Source: Ornithinibacillus xuwenensis
Lineage (GTDB): Bacteria; Bacillota; Bacilli; Bacillales; Amphibacillaceae
Assembly (NCBI RefSeq): GCF_039614845.1
Contig: NZ_JBDIML010000001.1
Location: 620,001 to 684,000 of the forward strand
Reading direction: 5' to 3'
Length of the DNA: 64,000 nt
A program made the translations under genes and the position numbers. Of the stretch, positions 50,221-58,331 are shown piece by piece. Under the pieces are notes generated by a model that did no database searches, had not been told where the DNA came from, and saw nothing but the letters and a program-made list of their open reading frames with translations. Position 1 is the stretch's first letter; each line of letters starts with the position of its first letter.

Positions 50221-52926
50221 TTAAGCTAATTTATTACGTAAAACCATTTGTAGAATACCACCATGGCGATAGTAATCAATTTCTACTTCACTATCGAAGC
50301 GTACAACTGCTTTGAATTCAGTTGTTTTACCATCTTCATCAGTAGCAGTTACCTTCACAAGATCATGTGGTTTAACATCTTCACCAATTTCTAGGTTAAA
50401 TGTCTCTTTACCTGTTAAACCAAGTGTTTCAGAACTTTGACCTTTTTCAAATTGTAATGGTAATACACCCATCATAACTAAGTTAGAACGGTGAATACGC
50501 TCAAAGCTCTCTGCAATTACCATTTTAATACCTAGTAGATTCGTACCTTTTGCCGCCCAGTCACGAGATGATCCCATACCGTAATCTTTACCAGCTAGAA
50601 CCACAAGTCCAGTACCATCTTGCTGATACTTCATAGCTGCATCATAGATAGGCATTACTTCACCAGTAGGCCAATAAGTTGTATATCCACCCTCTGTACC
50701 AGGTGCAATTTGGTTACGGATACGAATATTTGCAAACGTACCACGCATCATAATCTCATGGTTACCACGACGAGATCCATAAGAGTTAAAGTTTCTTGGA
50801 GAAACTCCTTTTTCTTGTAGATATTTACCAGCTGGCATATCTTTCGCGATTGCTCCAGCAGGTGAAATATGGTCAGTTGTTACAGAATCACCAAACTTAC
50901 CAACTACTCGTAAATTATTTAAGGATTCTACCTTACCTGCTTCTTTTGATAAACCTTCAAAGAATGGAGGATTTTGAATGTAAGTAGATTCTGTATCCCA
51001 TTCAAATAATGGTTCATCTGTCGTATTGATTTCATTCCATTTTTCATTAGAGCTGAATACATTTTCATACTCTTTGCGGAAGATTTCAGGATTTACAACG
51101 CTTTGTACTTCTGCTTTAATTTCTTCCATTGATGGCCAGATATCTTTTAAGTAAATTGGCTCCCCATCTGCATCTGTGCCTAATGCTTCTGTATCTAAAT
51201 CAAAGTCAACTGTTCCAGCAAGTGCATATGCTACAACCAATGGTGGTGATGCAAGATAGTTAGCTTTTACTAATGGATGGATACGCCCTTCAAAGTTACG
51301 GTTACCAGAAAGTACAGATGAAACGGTTAGGTCACTGTTTGCAATTGCTTCCTCAATTTCTGGAAGTAGTGGACCAGAGTTTCCGATACATGTTGTACAT
51401 CCATATCCAACAAGACTAAATCCTAATTTATCTAGGTAAGGCATCAAACCAGAGTCCTCTAGGTAGCGAGTTACTACTTTTGAACCAGGTGCTAATGATG
51501 TTTTAACGTATTCTGGTACTTGTAGTCCCTTTTCAACAGCTTTCTTCGCTAGAAGTCCTGCCCCAAGCATTACATAAGGGTTGGAAGTATTTGTACAAGA
51601 TGTGATTGCAGCAATAGCAATTGCACCTGTTTTCATTGATGTCTTTGTTCCGTTTGATAGCTCAACTGTCACTTCTTTATCGAATTCAGATTTGTCTAAT
51701 CCAAATCCTTGGTTTCCAGATGGAGCTGTAATTGCTTTGTTGAACTCTTTTTTCATTTTTGATAGAGGAATCAAATCTTGTGGACGTTTAGGTCCAGATA
51801 GATTTGGTTCTAATTCTGAAAGATTGATTTCAACAACTTGGGTGTACTCAGGATCTTTAACATCCGGTGCATACCAAAGATTATTTTCTTTACAATAATT
51901 TTCCACTAAGCTAATTTGTTCTTCACTACGTCCAGTTAAACGAAGATAGTTTAGCGCTTCCTCATCAACTGGGAAGAATCCACAAGTAGCACCATATTCT
52001 GGAGCCATGTTAGAAATTGTCGCACGGTCTGCAAGTGGCATATCCTTTAGACCAGGTCCAAAATACTCCACAAATTTACCTACTACATTTTTCTCACGAA
52101 GTACTTGTGTTACTTTTAGTGCTAAGTCAGTAGCTGTTGTTCCTTGTGGGAAGCTACCAGTAAATTTAACACCAATTACCTCAGGTGCTGGGAAATATGA
52201 TGGTTGACCAAGCATACCTGCTTCAGCTTCAATACCACCAACACCCCAACCAAGAACTCCTAGACCATTGATCATCGTTGTATGAGAGTCCGTACCGAAT
52301 AATGTATCCGGAAATGCATCATATTCACCATTATCATTTTCTAGAGCATGTACCACATTGGCAATATACTCTAGATTTACTTGGTGAACAATACCTGTTG
52401 CAGGTGGCACAGCACGATAGTTTTCAAATGCTTTTTGTGCCCAGTGTAAGAATTCATAACGCTCACCATTTCGTTCGAATTCAAGATCCATATTTGCTTG
52501 TAACGCGCTTGGAGTACCATATTTATCAACTTGAACAGAGTGGTCGATTACAAGATCAACTGGTACTTCAGGATTAATTTCATTTGGTTCGCCACCAAGG
52601 TCAACCATTGCTTTACGTAAAGATGCAAGGTCTACTACGGCAGGTACTCCAGTAAAGTCCTGAAGGATTACGCGTGAAGGCTTAAACGGTACATCTACCC
52701 CTTTACCTTCTTTTGTTCCCCATTTCACTAACGCTTTTACATGTTCATCATTAATTACGCGGCCATCATACTGGCGAACAAGAGATTCCAATAAAACACG
52801 AATAGAAAACGGTAATCTATCAATGTTTCCTAAGCCAGCATTTTCTAATGCTTTCAATTGGTAAAAGTTATACGTTTTACCATTTAGTTCGAATGCCTGT
52901 TTTGCATTGAAGACATTTTCTCCCAT
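50221..52926 (-). CDS. citB: aconitate hydratase
   Basis: This 901-residue TCA-cycle enzyme isomerises citrate to isocitrate; in B. subtilis the iron-free form also binds RNA. The 4Fe-4S ligands are one Cys in ITSCTNTSNP and two in GYGCTTCIGNSGPL. The swivel domain holds FGDSVTTDHISPAG and AGKDYGMGSSRDWAAKG. The length equals that of IRP1/AcnA-type aconitases. AAAGGGG precedes the ATG. Confidence 0.98.
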   Translation of the reverse strand: MGENVFNAKQAFELNGKTYNFYQLKALENAGLGNIDRLPFSIRVLLESLVRQYDGRVINDEHVKALVKWGTKEGKGVDVPFKPSRVILQDFTGVPAVVDLASLRKAMVDLGGEPNEINPEVPVDLVIDHSVQVDKYGTPSALQANMDLEFERNGERYEFLHWAQKAFENYRAVPPATGIVHQVNLEYIANVVHALENDNGEYDAFPDTLFGTDSHTTMINGLGVLGWGVGGIEAEAGMLGQPSYFPAPEVIGVKFTGSFPQGTTATDLALKVTQVLREKNVVGKFVEYFGPGLKDMPLADRATISNMAPEYGATCGFFPVDEEALNYLRLTGRSEEQISLVENYCKENNLWYAPDVKDPEYTQVVEINLSELEPNLSGPKRPQDLIPLSKMKKEFNKAITAPSGNQGFGLDKSEFDKEVTVELSNGTKTSMKTGAIAIAAITSCTNTSNPYVMLGAGLLAKKAVEKGLQVPEYVKTSLAPGSKVVTRYLEDSGLMPYLDKLGFSLVGYGCTTCIGNSGPLLPEIEEAIANSDLTVSSVLSGNRNFEGRIHPLVKANYLASPPLVVAYALAGTVDFDLDTEALGTDADGEPIYLKDIWPSMEEIKAEVQSVVNPEIFRKEYENVFSSNEKWNEINTTDEPLFEWDTESTYIQNPPFFEGLSKEAGKVESLNNLRVVGKFGDSVTTDHISPAGAIAKDMPAGKYLQEKGVSPRNFNSYGSRRGNHEIMMRGTFANIRIRNQIAPGTEGGYTTYWPTGEVMPIYDAAMKYQQDGTGLVVLAGKDYGMGSSRDWAAKGTNLLGIKMVIAESFERIHRSNLVMMGVLPLQFEKGQSSETLGLTGKETFNLEIGEDVKPHDLVKVTATDEDGKTTEFKAVVRFDSEVEIDYYRHGGILQMVLRNKLA

Positions 52927-53040
52927 TGCTCTAAACCCCTTTCAATCTGTTTTTCATAAGAATTTGTGTCTGCTAGAATGATAATAATTGAATAGAGCTT
53001 TTCCAAATTCTATAGTTTTGCACATTATTCATCTTAAATG

Positions 53041-53078
53041 AAAATCGAGTATAAAACAATCGTTTCATACTCGATTTT
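53041..53078 (-). terminator. Rho-independent terminator of the sensor kinase
   Basis: A perfect 12-bp stem, AAAATCGAGTAT / ATACTCGATTTT, lies about 95 bases past the kinase stop and ends in UUUU on the minus strand. Confidence 0.8.
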
Positions 53079-53173
53079 ACTATATTAAAATCTTATGTAA
53101 GGTGATAATTTTTAGTTATACAAAAATAATTACAGTTTTCAGAATTAATTATTGCTAATAATCAATATAGATG

Positions 53174-54289
53174 TTATGTCGGAAATACAATACGAAAGGT
53201 ACTTCCCTTTATTTCATTCTGCAATATATCTAGCTTAGCATTATGCCTTTCCAATAATTGCTTGGTAATCATTAATCCAAGTCCTGTACCTTGTTGCTTC
53301 GTAGTGAAAAAGGGTTCACCAAGTTTATGAATAACCTCTTCATCTATACCAGGTCCTTCATCTGAAATATCGATTTGTACATATGTATCGACATTCTGGA
53401 TGAGTACAGTAATTTTCCCTGCCTCTTCCATTGCCTCAATTGCATTTTTTATTATATTAATAAATACTTGTTTTAATTGTGAACGATCACAATAAATTAA
53501 TCGATCTTCCCCATCCACCTCAAGCAGAATGTTCTTTAATTTTGCTTGTGGCTTAAGAAGCTCCATTACATCTTCTAGCATTTCTAAAAGCGATTCTTCC
53601 TGCTTTTTGTCTGTAAGGGGTTTCGAAATAAATAACAACTCGGAAGTAATGGTCTCCATTTTCTCAATTTCATCAATCATAATCTTATAATAGACATCCT
53701 TACGATTTACCCCGGCCTGCAATAATTGCAGAAACCCTTTAATAGAAGTTAAGGGATTTCTTATTTCATGCGCAATACCAGCAGCTAATTGTCCAGCCAC
53801 AGACATCTTCTCTGAACGAATCATCATCTCTTCCGTTTCTTTTTTATCTGTTATATCTCGGATAATAGAAACATAATAATGTTTTTCACTTGATGGGTCT
53901 TTTATTCTAGCAATCTTACATTCACACCAAATATATCGTTGGTCACAATTTTTAATATGTATATTAAATGTTTGATTTGTAAATGTTTCCTGACTAAACT
54001 CTTTGCGCATATAATTGATATCTTCGGTTAGAACTAAATCGCGAAAGGATTTACCTAAAACATCTTGCGCTTTGAATCCGAGAACCTGTTCTACAGCGCT
54101 TGAAAAGAACTGTGCAAATCCTTTTTCATCCCATATTGCAAAAACCTCACTAGAGTTCATTTCAATCCAAGTTAAGATATACTCCGGTAGTTCTAAAAGA
54201 CTATTCGAACGGTCTATTGATGATTCCAAAGGGGTGATTGTATTTGTTGAAACGTGATGGTTATGATTATTATTTGTTTCTTTGTTCAT
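53174..54289 (-). CDS. cytosolic PAS sensor histidine kinase (KinE-like)
   Basis: This 371-residue orphan kinase has no membrane segment. One PAS domain (residues 38-150, IWDEKGFAQFFSSAVEQVLG) precedes the H-box with His174 (AAGIAHEIRNPLTSIKGFLQLLQ). The ATPase boxes are FINIIKNAIEAM, ISDEGPGID, FFTTKQQGTGLGL. This is the form of the sporulation phosphorelay kinases KinA/KinE, which feed Spo0F; that role is inferred. No cognate regulator gene adjoins it. Confidence 0.9.
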   Translation of the reverse strand: MNKETNNNHNHHVSTNTITPLESSIDRSNSLLELPEYILTWIEMNSSEVFAIWDEKGFAQFFSSAVEQVLGFKAQDVLGKSFRDLVLTEDINYMRKEFSQETFTNQTFNIHIKNCDQRYIWCECKIARIKDPSSEKHYYVSIIRDITDKKETEEMMIRSEKMSVAGQLAAGIAHEIRNPLTSIKGFLQLLQAGVNRKDVYYKIMIDEIEKMETITSELLFISKPLTDKKQEESLLEMLEDVMELLKPQAKLKNILLEVDGEDRLIYCDRSQLKQVFINIIKNAIEAMEEAGKITVLIQNVDTYVQIDISDEGPGIDEEVIHKLGEPFFTTKQQGTGLGLMITKQLLERHNAKLDILQNEIKGSTFRIVFPT

Positions 54290-54554
54290 CGCATTCGCCC
54301 CTTTACTACATTATTATACAAATTCGGTACTTTTAAGTATTATATGTTATGATATATACGAATATGATAGTTGTGAAAAAAATTACCTATAATTATAATT
54401 ATATTAGCATAGATAATAACGAAAAGTAACAAGTTTATCAGAATTATTTCAACTATCTAATAGTAAAATTACCGTAATATCAGGATAAATTCAACTAATT
54501 ATACATACAGAAGATGGAACGATAGAATAGGTAGACAAAGAAAAAGGTGATATT

Positions 54555-55034
54555 ATGTCAATATTTGATGATTTCCTCGTCGTGTTCTGGGGATTGTTCA
54601 TGATTGGGTTTATGACTATCGGTGGTTATTTTATGTTTCGTAAATTCTTGAAGCAATTACCAAAAGAAGATGGTAAATCCATGATGGATTGGGAATTACA
54701 TTATCTCGAGAAATCAAAACACATGTGGGAGAAACCTGAAAAAAACTTACTCGAGGAATTAGTATCTCCAGTACCAGAGCTTTTTCGAGATGTTGCAAGA
54801 CAAAAAATTGCAAGTAAAATTGGAGAAGTAGCCTTAAGGAAGAATATGAATCAAATTAACCAAGATATTGTAATTGAAGGATATATATTAGCTACACCGA
54901 AACGAGATCATAAATTTTTAAAGAAGAAGTTAAAAGAAAAGCAAATTGATATTAAGCCATATGAGCATTTGTTCCAATTAGCAAAAGAGGACTACCGTTC
55001 CGATTGGCAATCGCAATACAAGAAAAATTCATAA
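54555..55034 (+). CDS. yneK: DUF2621 membrane protein YneK
   Basis: This 159-residue protein has one N-terminal membrane helix (about residues 7-28) and a cytoplasmic helical domain with ELHYLEKSKHMWEKPE and PVPELFRDVARQKIASKIGEVA. It matches YneK in size, layout and neighbourhood (convergent with ccdC). The function is unknown. AAAGGTGA precedes the ATG. Confidence 0.88.
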   Translation: MSIFDDFLVVFWGLFMIGFMTIGGYFMFRKFLKQLPKEDGKSMMDWELHYLEKSKHMWEKPEKNLLEELVSPVPELFRDVARQKIASKIGEVALRKNMNQINQDIVIEGYILATPKRDHKFLKKKLKEKQIDIKPYEHLFQLAKEDYRSDWQSQYKKNS

Positions 55035-55040
55035 CGATGA

Positions 55041-55072
55041 AAAAAGGTGTCTCTAATAAAGGACACCTTTTT
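55041..55072. terminator. bidirectional terminator between yneK and ccdC
   Basis: The 11-bp stem AAAAAGGTGTC / GACACCTTTTT has A and T runs on both sides. It overlaps the last codons of ccdC. Confidence 0.88.
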
Positions 55073-55535
55073 CTTTAAGCTTCTTTTCTAATTGCTTGTA
55101 TTTATAAAGCATAGCCATTCTCCAAGTTCCAATCATACCAAAAGCCAATAAGAAGAACATACCACTTGTTTCACCCAGTGAAATCGTACTCCCTATAATT
55201 AATTTTAATACGATTCTTAAAATAAGTAACCCAACTAATACAAAAATAAAGGCCTTTGACGGGATTAAATAAATCTTCTCCTTACGAATTTCAAACTTAG
55301 ATGTCTTGATTAAAAATATAGAGAAAACTACCCCTACTGTAAGTGCTTCAACTACTTGCTGCCACTTTAATTGAAACTCTGGGAAAAGAAACATAAGCGC
55401 CCCAGTACTCATAAATAATGGTGGTAAAATAATCGCTTTTACTGATGAAGGTCTTTTGGATGCTTTTAATCGGATTACAATCATCATAGAAGCCATTAAA
55501 AACGCTACAATTGTACTTGCTACAATCCAAAACAT
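55053..55535 (-). CDS. ccdC: cytochrome c biogenesis-associated membrane protein CcdC
   Basis: This 160-residue membrane protein has about five hydrophobic helices (KASKRPSSVKAIILPPLFMSTGALMF in the second loop). It matches B. subtilis YneJ/CcdC in length and in following yneI. The exact role is unclear; deletion in B. subtilis does not abolish cytochrome c. It is the last gene of the ccdA-mrpB-yneI-ccdC unit. Confidence 0.88.
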   Translation of the reverse strand: MFWIVASTIVAFLMASMMIVIRLKASKRPSSVKAIILPPLFMSTGALMFLFPEFQLKWQQVVEALTVGVVFSIFLIKTSKFEIRKEKIYLIPSKAFIFVLVGLLILRIVLKLIIGSTISLGETSGMFFLLAFGMIGTWRMAMLYKYKQLEKKLKEKGVLY

Positions 55536-55574
55536 ACTAACACACTCTTTCTCGTGTACGGATATACTAAGTTG

Positions 55575-55934
55575 TTAGGATAACACCCGGCCAACTGTTT
55601 CTAAGACACGATGTTCATCAAATGGTTTTACAATAAAGTCTTTTGCGCCAATTTCAATTGCATCTACTACAATTTTTTGATGACCCATAGCAGAACATAC
55701 AACAACTTGAGCATTAGAGTCATACTCTCTGATTGCTTTAATCGCGTCAATACCATTCATGACTGGCATAGTGATGTCCATAATCACTAGCTCGGGTTGT
55801 GTTTTTTTATAAAGAGAAACTGCCTCTTCTCCATTTTCTGCTTCTCCTACGATCTCATGGTTGTCCTTTGTTAAGATGGCAGTTAATGTAGCACGCATAA
55901 ACTTTGCATCATCAACAACTAGAATTCTCGCCAT
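55575..55934 (-). CDS. yneI: single-domain response regulator (CheY-like) YneI
   Basis: This 119-residue receiver domain stands alone. The acidic pair is Asp8-Asp9, the phosphorylation site Asp53 (IMDITMPVMNG), and the switch Lys103 lies in KPF. It has no output domain. It follows mrpB by 26 bases. In B. subtilis the gene lies directly after ccdA. Confidence 0.93.
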   Translation of the reverse strand: MARILVVDDAKFMRATLTAILTKDNHEIVGEAENGEEAVSLYKKTQPELVIMDITMPVMNGIDAIKAIREYDSNAQVVVCSAMGHQKIVVDAIEIGAKDFIVKPFDEHRVLETVGRVLS

Positions 55935-55960
55935 TTATAGTTCCCCCAATATGTTTAAAA

Positions 55961-56395
55961 TCAACTCTCCACTCTGTCATTTGCTATATTAATGATAATT
56001 GTAACGGTAACGCCAACAACTGTAAGATATACCCCTAAATCAAACAGCATTGCTGTTGCCAACTCCACTTCTCCAAAAACAGGAAATTCAAAATATCCAA
56101 AAGTGTGTGATAGAAATGGAACATTAAACAAAAATGATCCCATGCTAGTTAATAAAGCTACTAGTAAACCAACTGGAATTAATACTCGAAAGTTTATTGG
56201 CAAAATTTTATTAACAAATTTAATACCATATGCCATATAGAGTAATACAATTGCAGCAGCTGTTACCAAGCCACCAACAAACCCTCCTCCTGGAGAATTA
56301 TGTCCAGCCATAAATAAGTATATAGAAAACCCTAACAAAATAAAGGCAATCAAAGCTGTAGCTGTCTGTAGTATCAAGTTATTGGGTTTGTTCAT
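55961..56395 (-). CDS. mrpB: orphan Na+/H+ antiporter subunit B (MrpB/MnhB)
   Basis: This 144-residue membrane protein has four hydrophobic helices. The MnhB motif LFMAGHNSPGGGFVGGLVTAAAIVLLYMAYG is present, cut here into its key parts GHNSPGGGF and GGLV. LFDLGVYLTVVGVTV is the conserved last helix. MrpB normally belongs to a six- or seven-gene Mrp antiporter operon, and none of those partners is in the window. It lies 53 bases after ccdA and 26 before yneI on the same strand, so it is co-transcribed with cytochrome c biogenesis genes. Confidence 0.9.
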   Translation of the reverse strand: MNKPNNLILQTATALIAFILLGFSIYLFMAGHNSPGGGFVGGLVTAAAIVLLYMAYGIKFVNKILPINFRVLIPVGLLVALLTSMGSFLFNVPFLSHTFGYFEFPVFGEVELATAMLFDLGVYLTVVGVTVTIIINIANDRVES

Positions 56396-56448
56396 AAAAA
56401 CACTTCCTTATGTACTTGCTATAGTTAATATCATAATATAGTTTACCA

Positions 56449-57153
56449 TTAAAATCCATAGAAACCTATCCACCCTGCTAGAAACGCAGTAAGCTTTGTC
56501 ATCCAATCAAAGAATAGTGCTACTCCCATAAAGATCATGATGTAACCACCAATTTTGACTATTTTTTGACTATTACGCTTGATCCAGTTTAGCTTTCCTA
56601 CAAAAAAAGACAGAATAAAAAATGGTATTGAAAAACCTAATACATAGCTAATCATCATAACCATCCCGGAACTTGGGTCTGTTGCTGCCAAAGAAAGCAC
56701 AACAGCTAATATTGGTCCAGTACAAGGTGTCCACCCCATAGAAAATGCCATCCCAATGAGAATTGAACCAAAATAACCAGATGGTCTATGTTTAAATGTA
56801 ATTTTTTTATCTTTCATTAACCAAGTAAAATTAAAGATTCCTACAATTACTAGGCCGAAGAAGATAATAAGTATTGCACCTATCTGTCTTATAATATCCT
56901 TATAGGTCAATAGGAATTCAGAAACTGCTGATGCGGTAAATCCAATCATAATGAAAATACTGGAAAACCCTATTAAGAAAGAAATGGTATGTAAGATGCT
57001 CTTTCGATTTAACATTTTATTCTCTTCTTTTATTTCACTAACACTCATCCCGGTTAAATAGGATAAAAACGCCGGGAACAATGGGAGAACGCATGGTGAA
57101 ACGAAAGAAAGAAATCCTGCACCAAAAGCAAGAAAAATATTTATTTCGGACAT
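56449..57153 (-). CDS. ccdA: cytochrome c biogenesis thiol-disulfide transporter CcdA
   Basis: This 234-residue protein has six membrane helices and the two redox Cys of the family in SFVSPCVLPLFPAFLSYLTG and GWTPCTGPILAVVLS. It carries electrons across the membrane to extracytoplasmic thioredoxins such as ResA and StoA, needed for cytochrome c and spore cortex formation. The TlpA/ResA-like gene near 49.5 kb is a candidate partner. AGGAGG precedes the ATG. Confidence 0.95.
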   Translation of the reverse strand: MSEINIFLAFGAGFLSFVSPCVLPLFPAFLSYLTGMSVSEIKEENKMLNRKSILHTISFLIGFSSIFIMIGFTASAVSEFLLTYKDIIRQIGAILIIFFGLVIVGIFNFTWLMKDKKITFKHRPSGYFGSILIGMAFSMGWTPCTGPILAVVLSLAATDPSSGMVMMISYVLGFSIPFFILSFFVGKLNWIKRNSQKIVKIGGYIMIFMGVALFFDWMTKLTAFLAGWIGFYGF

Positions 57154-57290
57154 TATTAGCCTCCTGAAAACTTTTTCTACTATCTAGTATAACAATTAGT
57201 TATCTCTATCTTATGGTATGAATATGACAATTAGTCGAAAATCTTGTTTACACGAATCAGATTTATGCATACATCACCGTACAAAAATAC

Positions 57291-57313
57291 CCCCTACTTC
57301 AATTAGTACGGGG
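57291..57313 (-). terminator. terminator of yneF
   Basis: CCCCTACT and AGTACGGGG pair with one bulge; the minus-strand tail is UAUUUUUG. It separates yneF from the ccdA unit. Confidence 0.65.
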
Positions 57314-57359
57314 CATTGTGCAATGTATACGTATGTTAGTAATTCATTATTCCAGGAAT

Positions 57360-57581
57360 TTATTTGTCCATTTGATTATTCATTGCACGCATCATTTGAT
57401 TGATTTTCTTCTGAGAAGGTTTTTGACCCATTTGCATCATTAATGTACGAAGCATTTGCTCATTAATTGGTGGATTCTTTTTCAGATAACTCATCATGTA
57501 TTTTCTAGCGACAAAAAATCCAAGAGCAACACCGACAATTAAAGCTGCTATAGCAATTAATACGACCCAAAGTGTTCCCAT
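57360..57581 (-). CDS. yneF: UPF0154 membrane protein YneF
   Basis: This 73-residue protein has one N-terminal membrane helix (VVLIAIAALIVGVALGFFVARKYM) and the conserved KKNPPINEQMLRTLMMQMGQKPSQKKINQMM. It matches YneF in size and place. The function is unknown. It lies 51 bases downstream of sirA. Confidence 0.94.
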   Translation of the reverse strand: MGTLWVVLIAIAALIVGVALGFFVARKYMMSYLKKNPPINEQMLRTLMMQMGQKPSQKKINQMMRAMNNQMDK

Positions 57582-57632
57582 CTATCGTTTTCCTCCTTCG
57601 TGTTGTCTCTTATTCAGTATAGTAAAACAGGC

Positions 57633-58091
57633 CTAAGAATACAATACTTCTTCATTATTATACGCGATACTTGTCCTTACAGGCGATATCCAACCATAAT
57701 TCTCATTCTCTTCATCCATAATAAATAGATATGGATGGAAACGTCTTAAGATTGGAAATAATAATGCTTCAGCATCCTCTAATGTTTCACAACGAAATTT
57801 TAAATGTTTTTCATTAATATGTAAAGTAATATAGTTAATTGTATTTCCAAGTTCTATGGGATTCCTCTTTGCTTGATTGCGAAATGTATTTTGTTGAAGT
57901 CTCGTTAATTGCGAACTCAATTGTTCCTTAGGGAAGCTTTCCGTAATGAAATTAAATTGCGTAACTAAGTCGTTACGATTGTATTTAGCATGAAACTCTC
58001 TTAAAAATCGATATAATATATCACTTTTATAATAGTAATGTTCTGCGAATTCATTTTTGATCCAGTAAACCGTATACACCTTCATAGTCAT
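57633..58091 (-). CDS. sirA: sporulation inhibitor of replication SirA
   Basis: This 152-residue protein matches SirA (YneE): it opens VYTVYWIKNEFAEHYYYKSDILYRFL and ends FHPYLFIMDEENENYGWISPVR. SirA binds DnaA domain I and blocks new rounds of replication at sporulation onset. It lies between tkt and yneF, as in B. subtilis. The first Met codons (residues 1 and 3) are alternative starts. Confidence 0.88.
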   Translation of the reverse strand: MTMKVYTVYWIKNEFAEHYYYKSDILYRFLREFHAKYNRNDLVTQFNFITESFPKEQLSSQLTRLQQNTFRNQAKRNPIELGNTINYITLHINEKHLKFRCETLEDAEALLFPILRRFHPYLFIMDEENENYGWISPVRTSIAYNNEEVLYS

Positions 58092-58282
58092 AACCCTCCC
58101 TTATCCTCTATTATACGCAATCTAGTAGAAAATAATGTCATACTGTGAAGCGTAATTTCACTAGTTTTGTCGAAGATATTAACTAATTGAAAAATTAACA
58201 ACTATAGAACAATTAAGGCTTAATAAGGTTTGTGAAAGTTTTTTATTAACAATACGACTGAAGCAGTTCTAGTAGATAAGAG

Positions 58283-58317
58283 AAAAAGCCAATCAACTAC
58301 AATTGATTGGCTTTTTT
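58283..58317 (-). terminator. Rho-independent terminator of tkt
   Basis: A perfect stem, AAAAAGCCAATCA / TGATTGGCTTTTT, with U runs lies just past the tkt stop codon. Confidence 0.92.
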
Positions 58318-58331
58318 CAGATATATTTATT

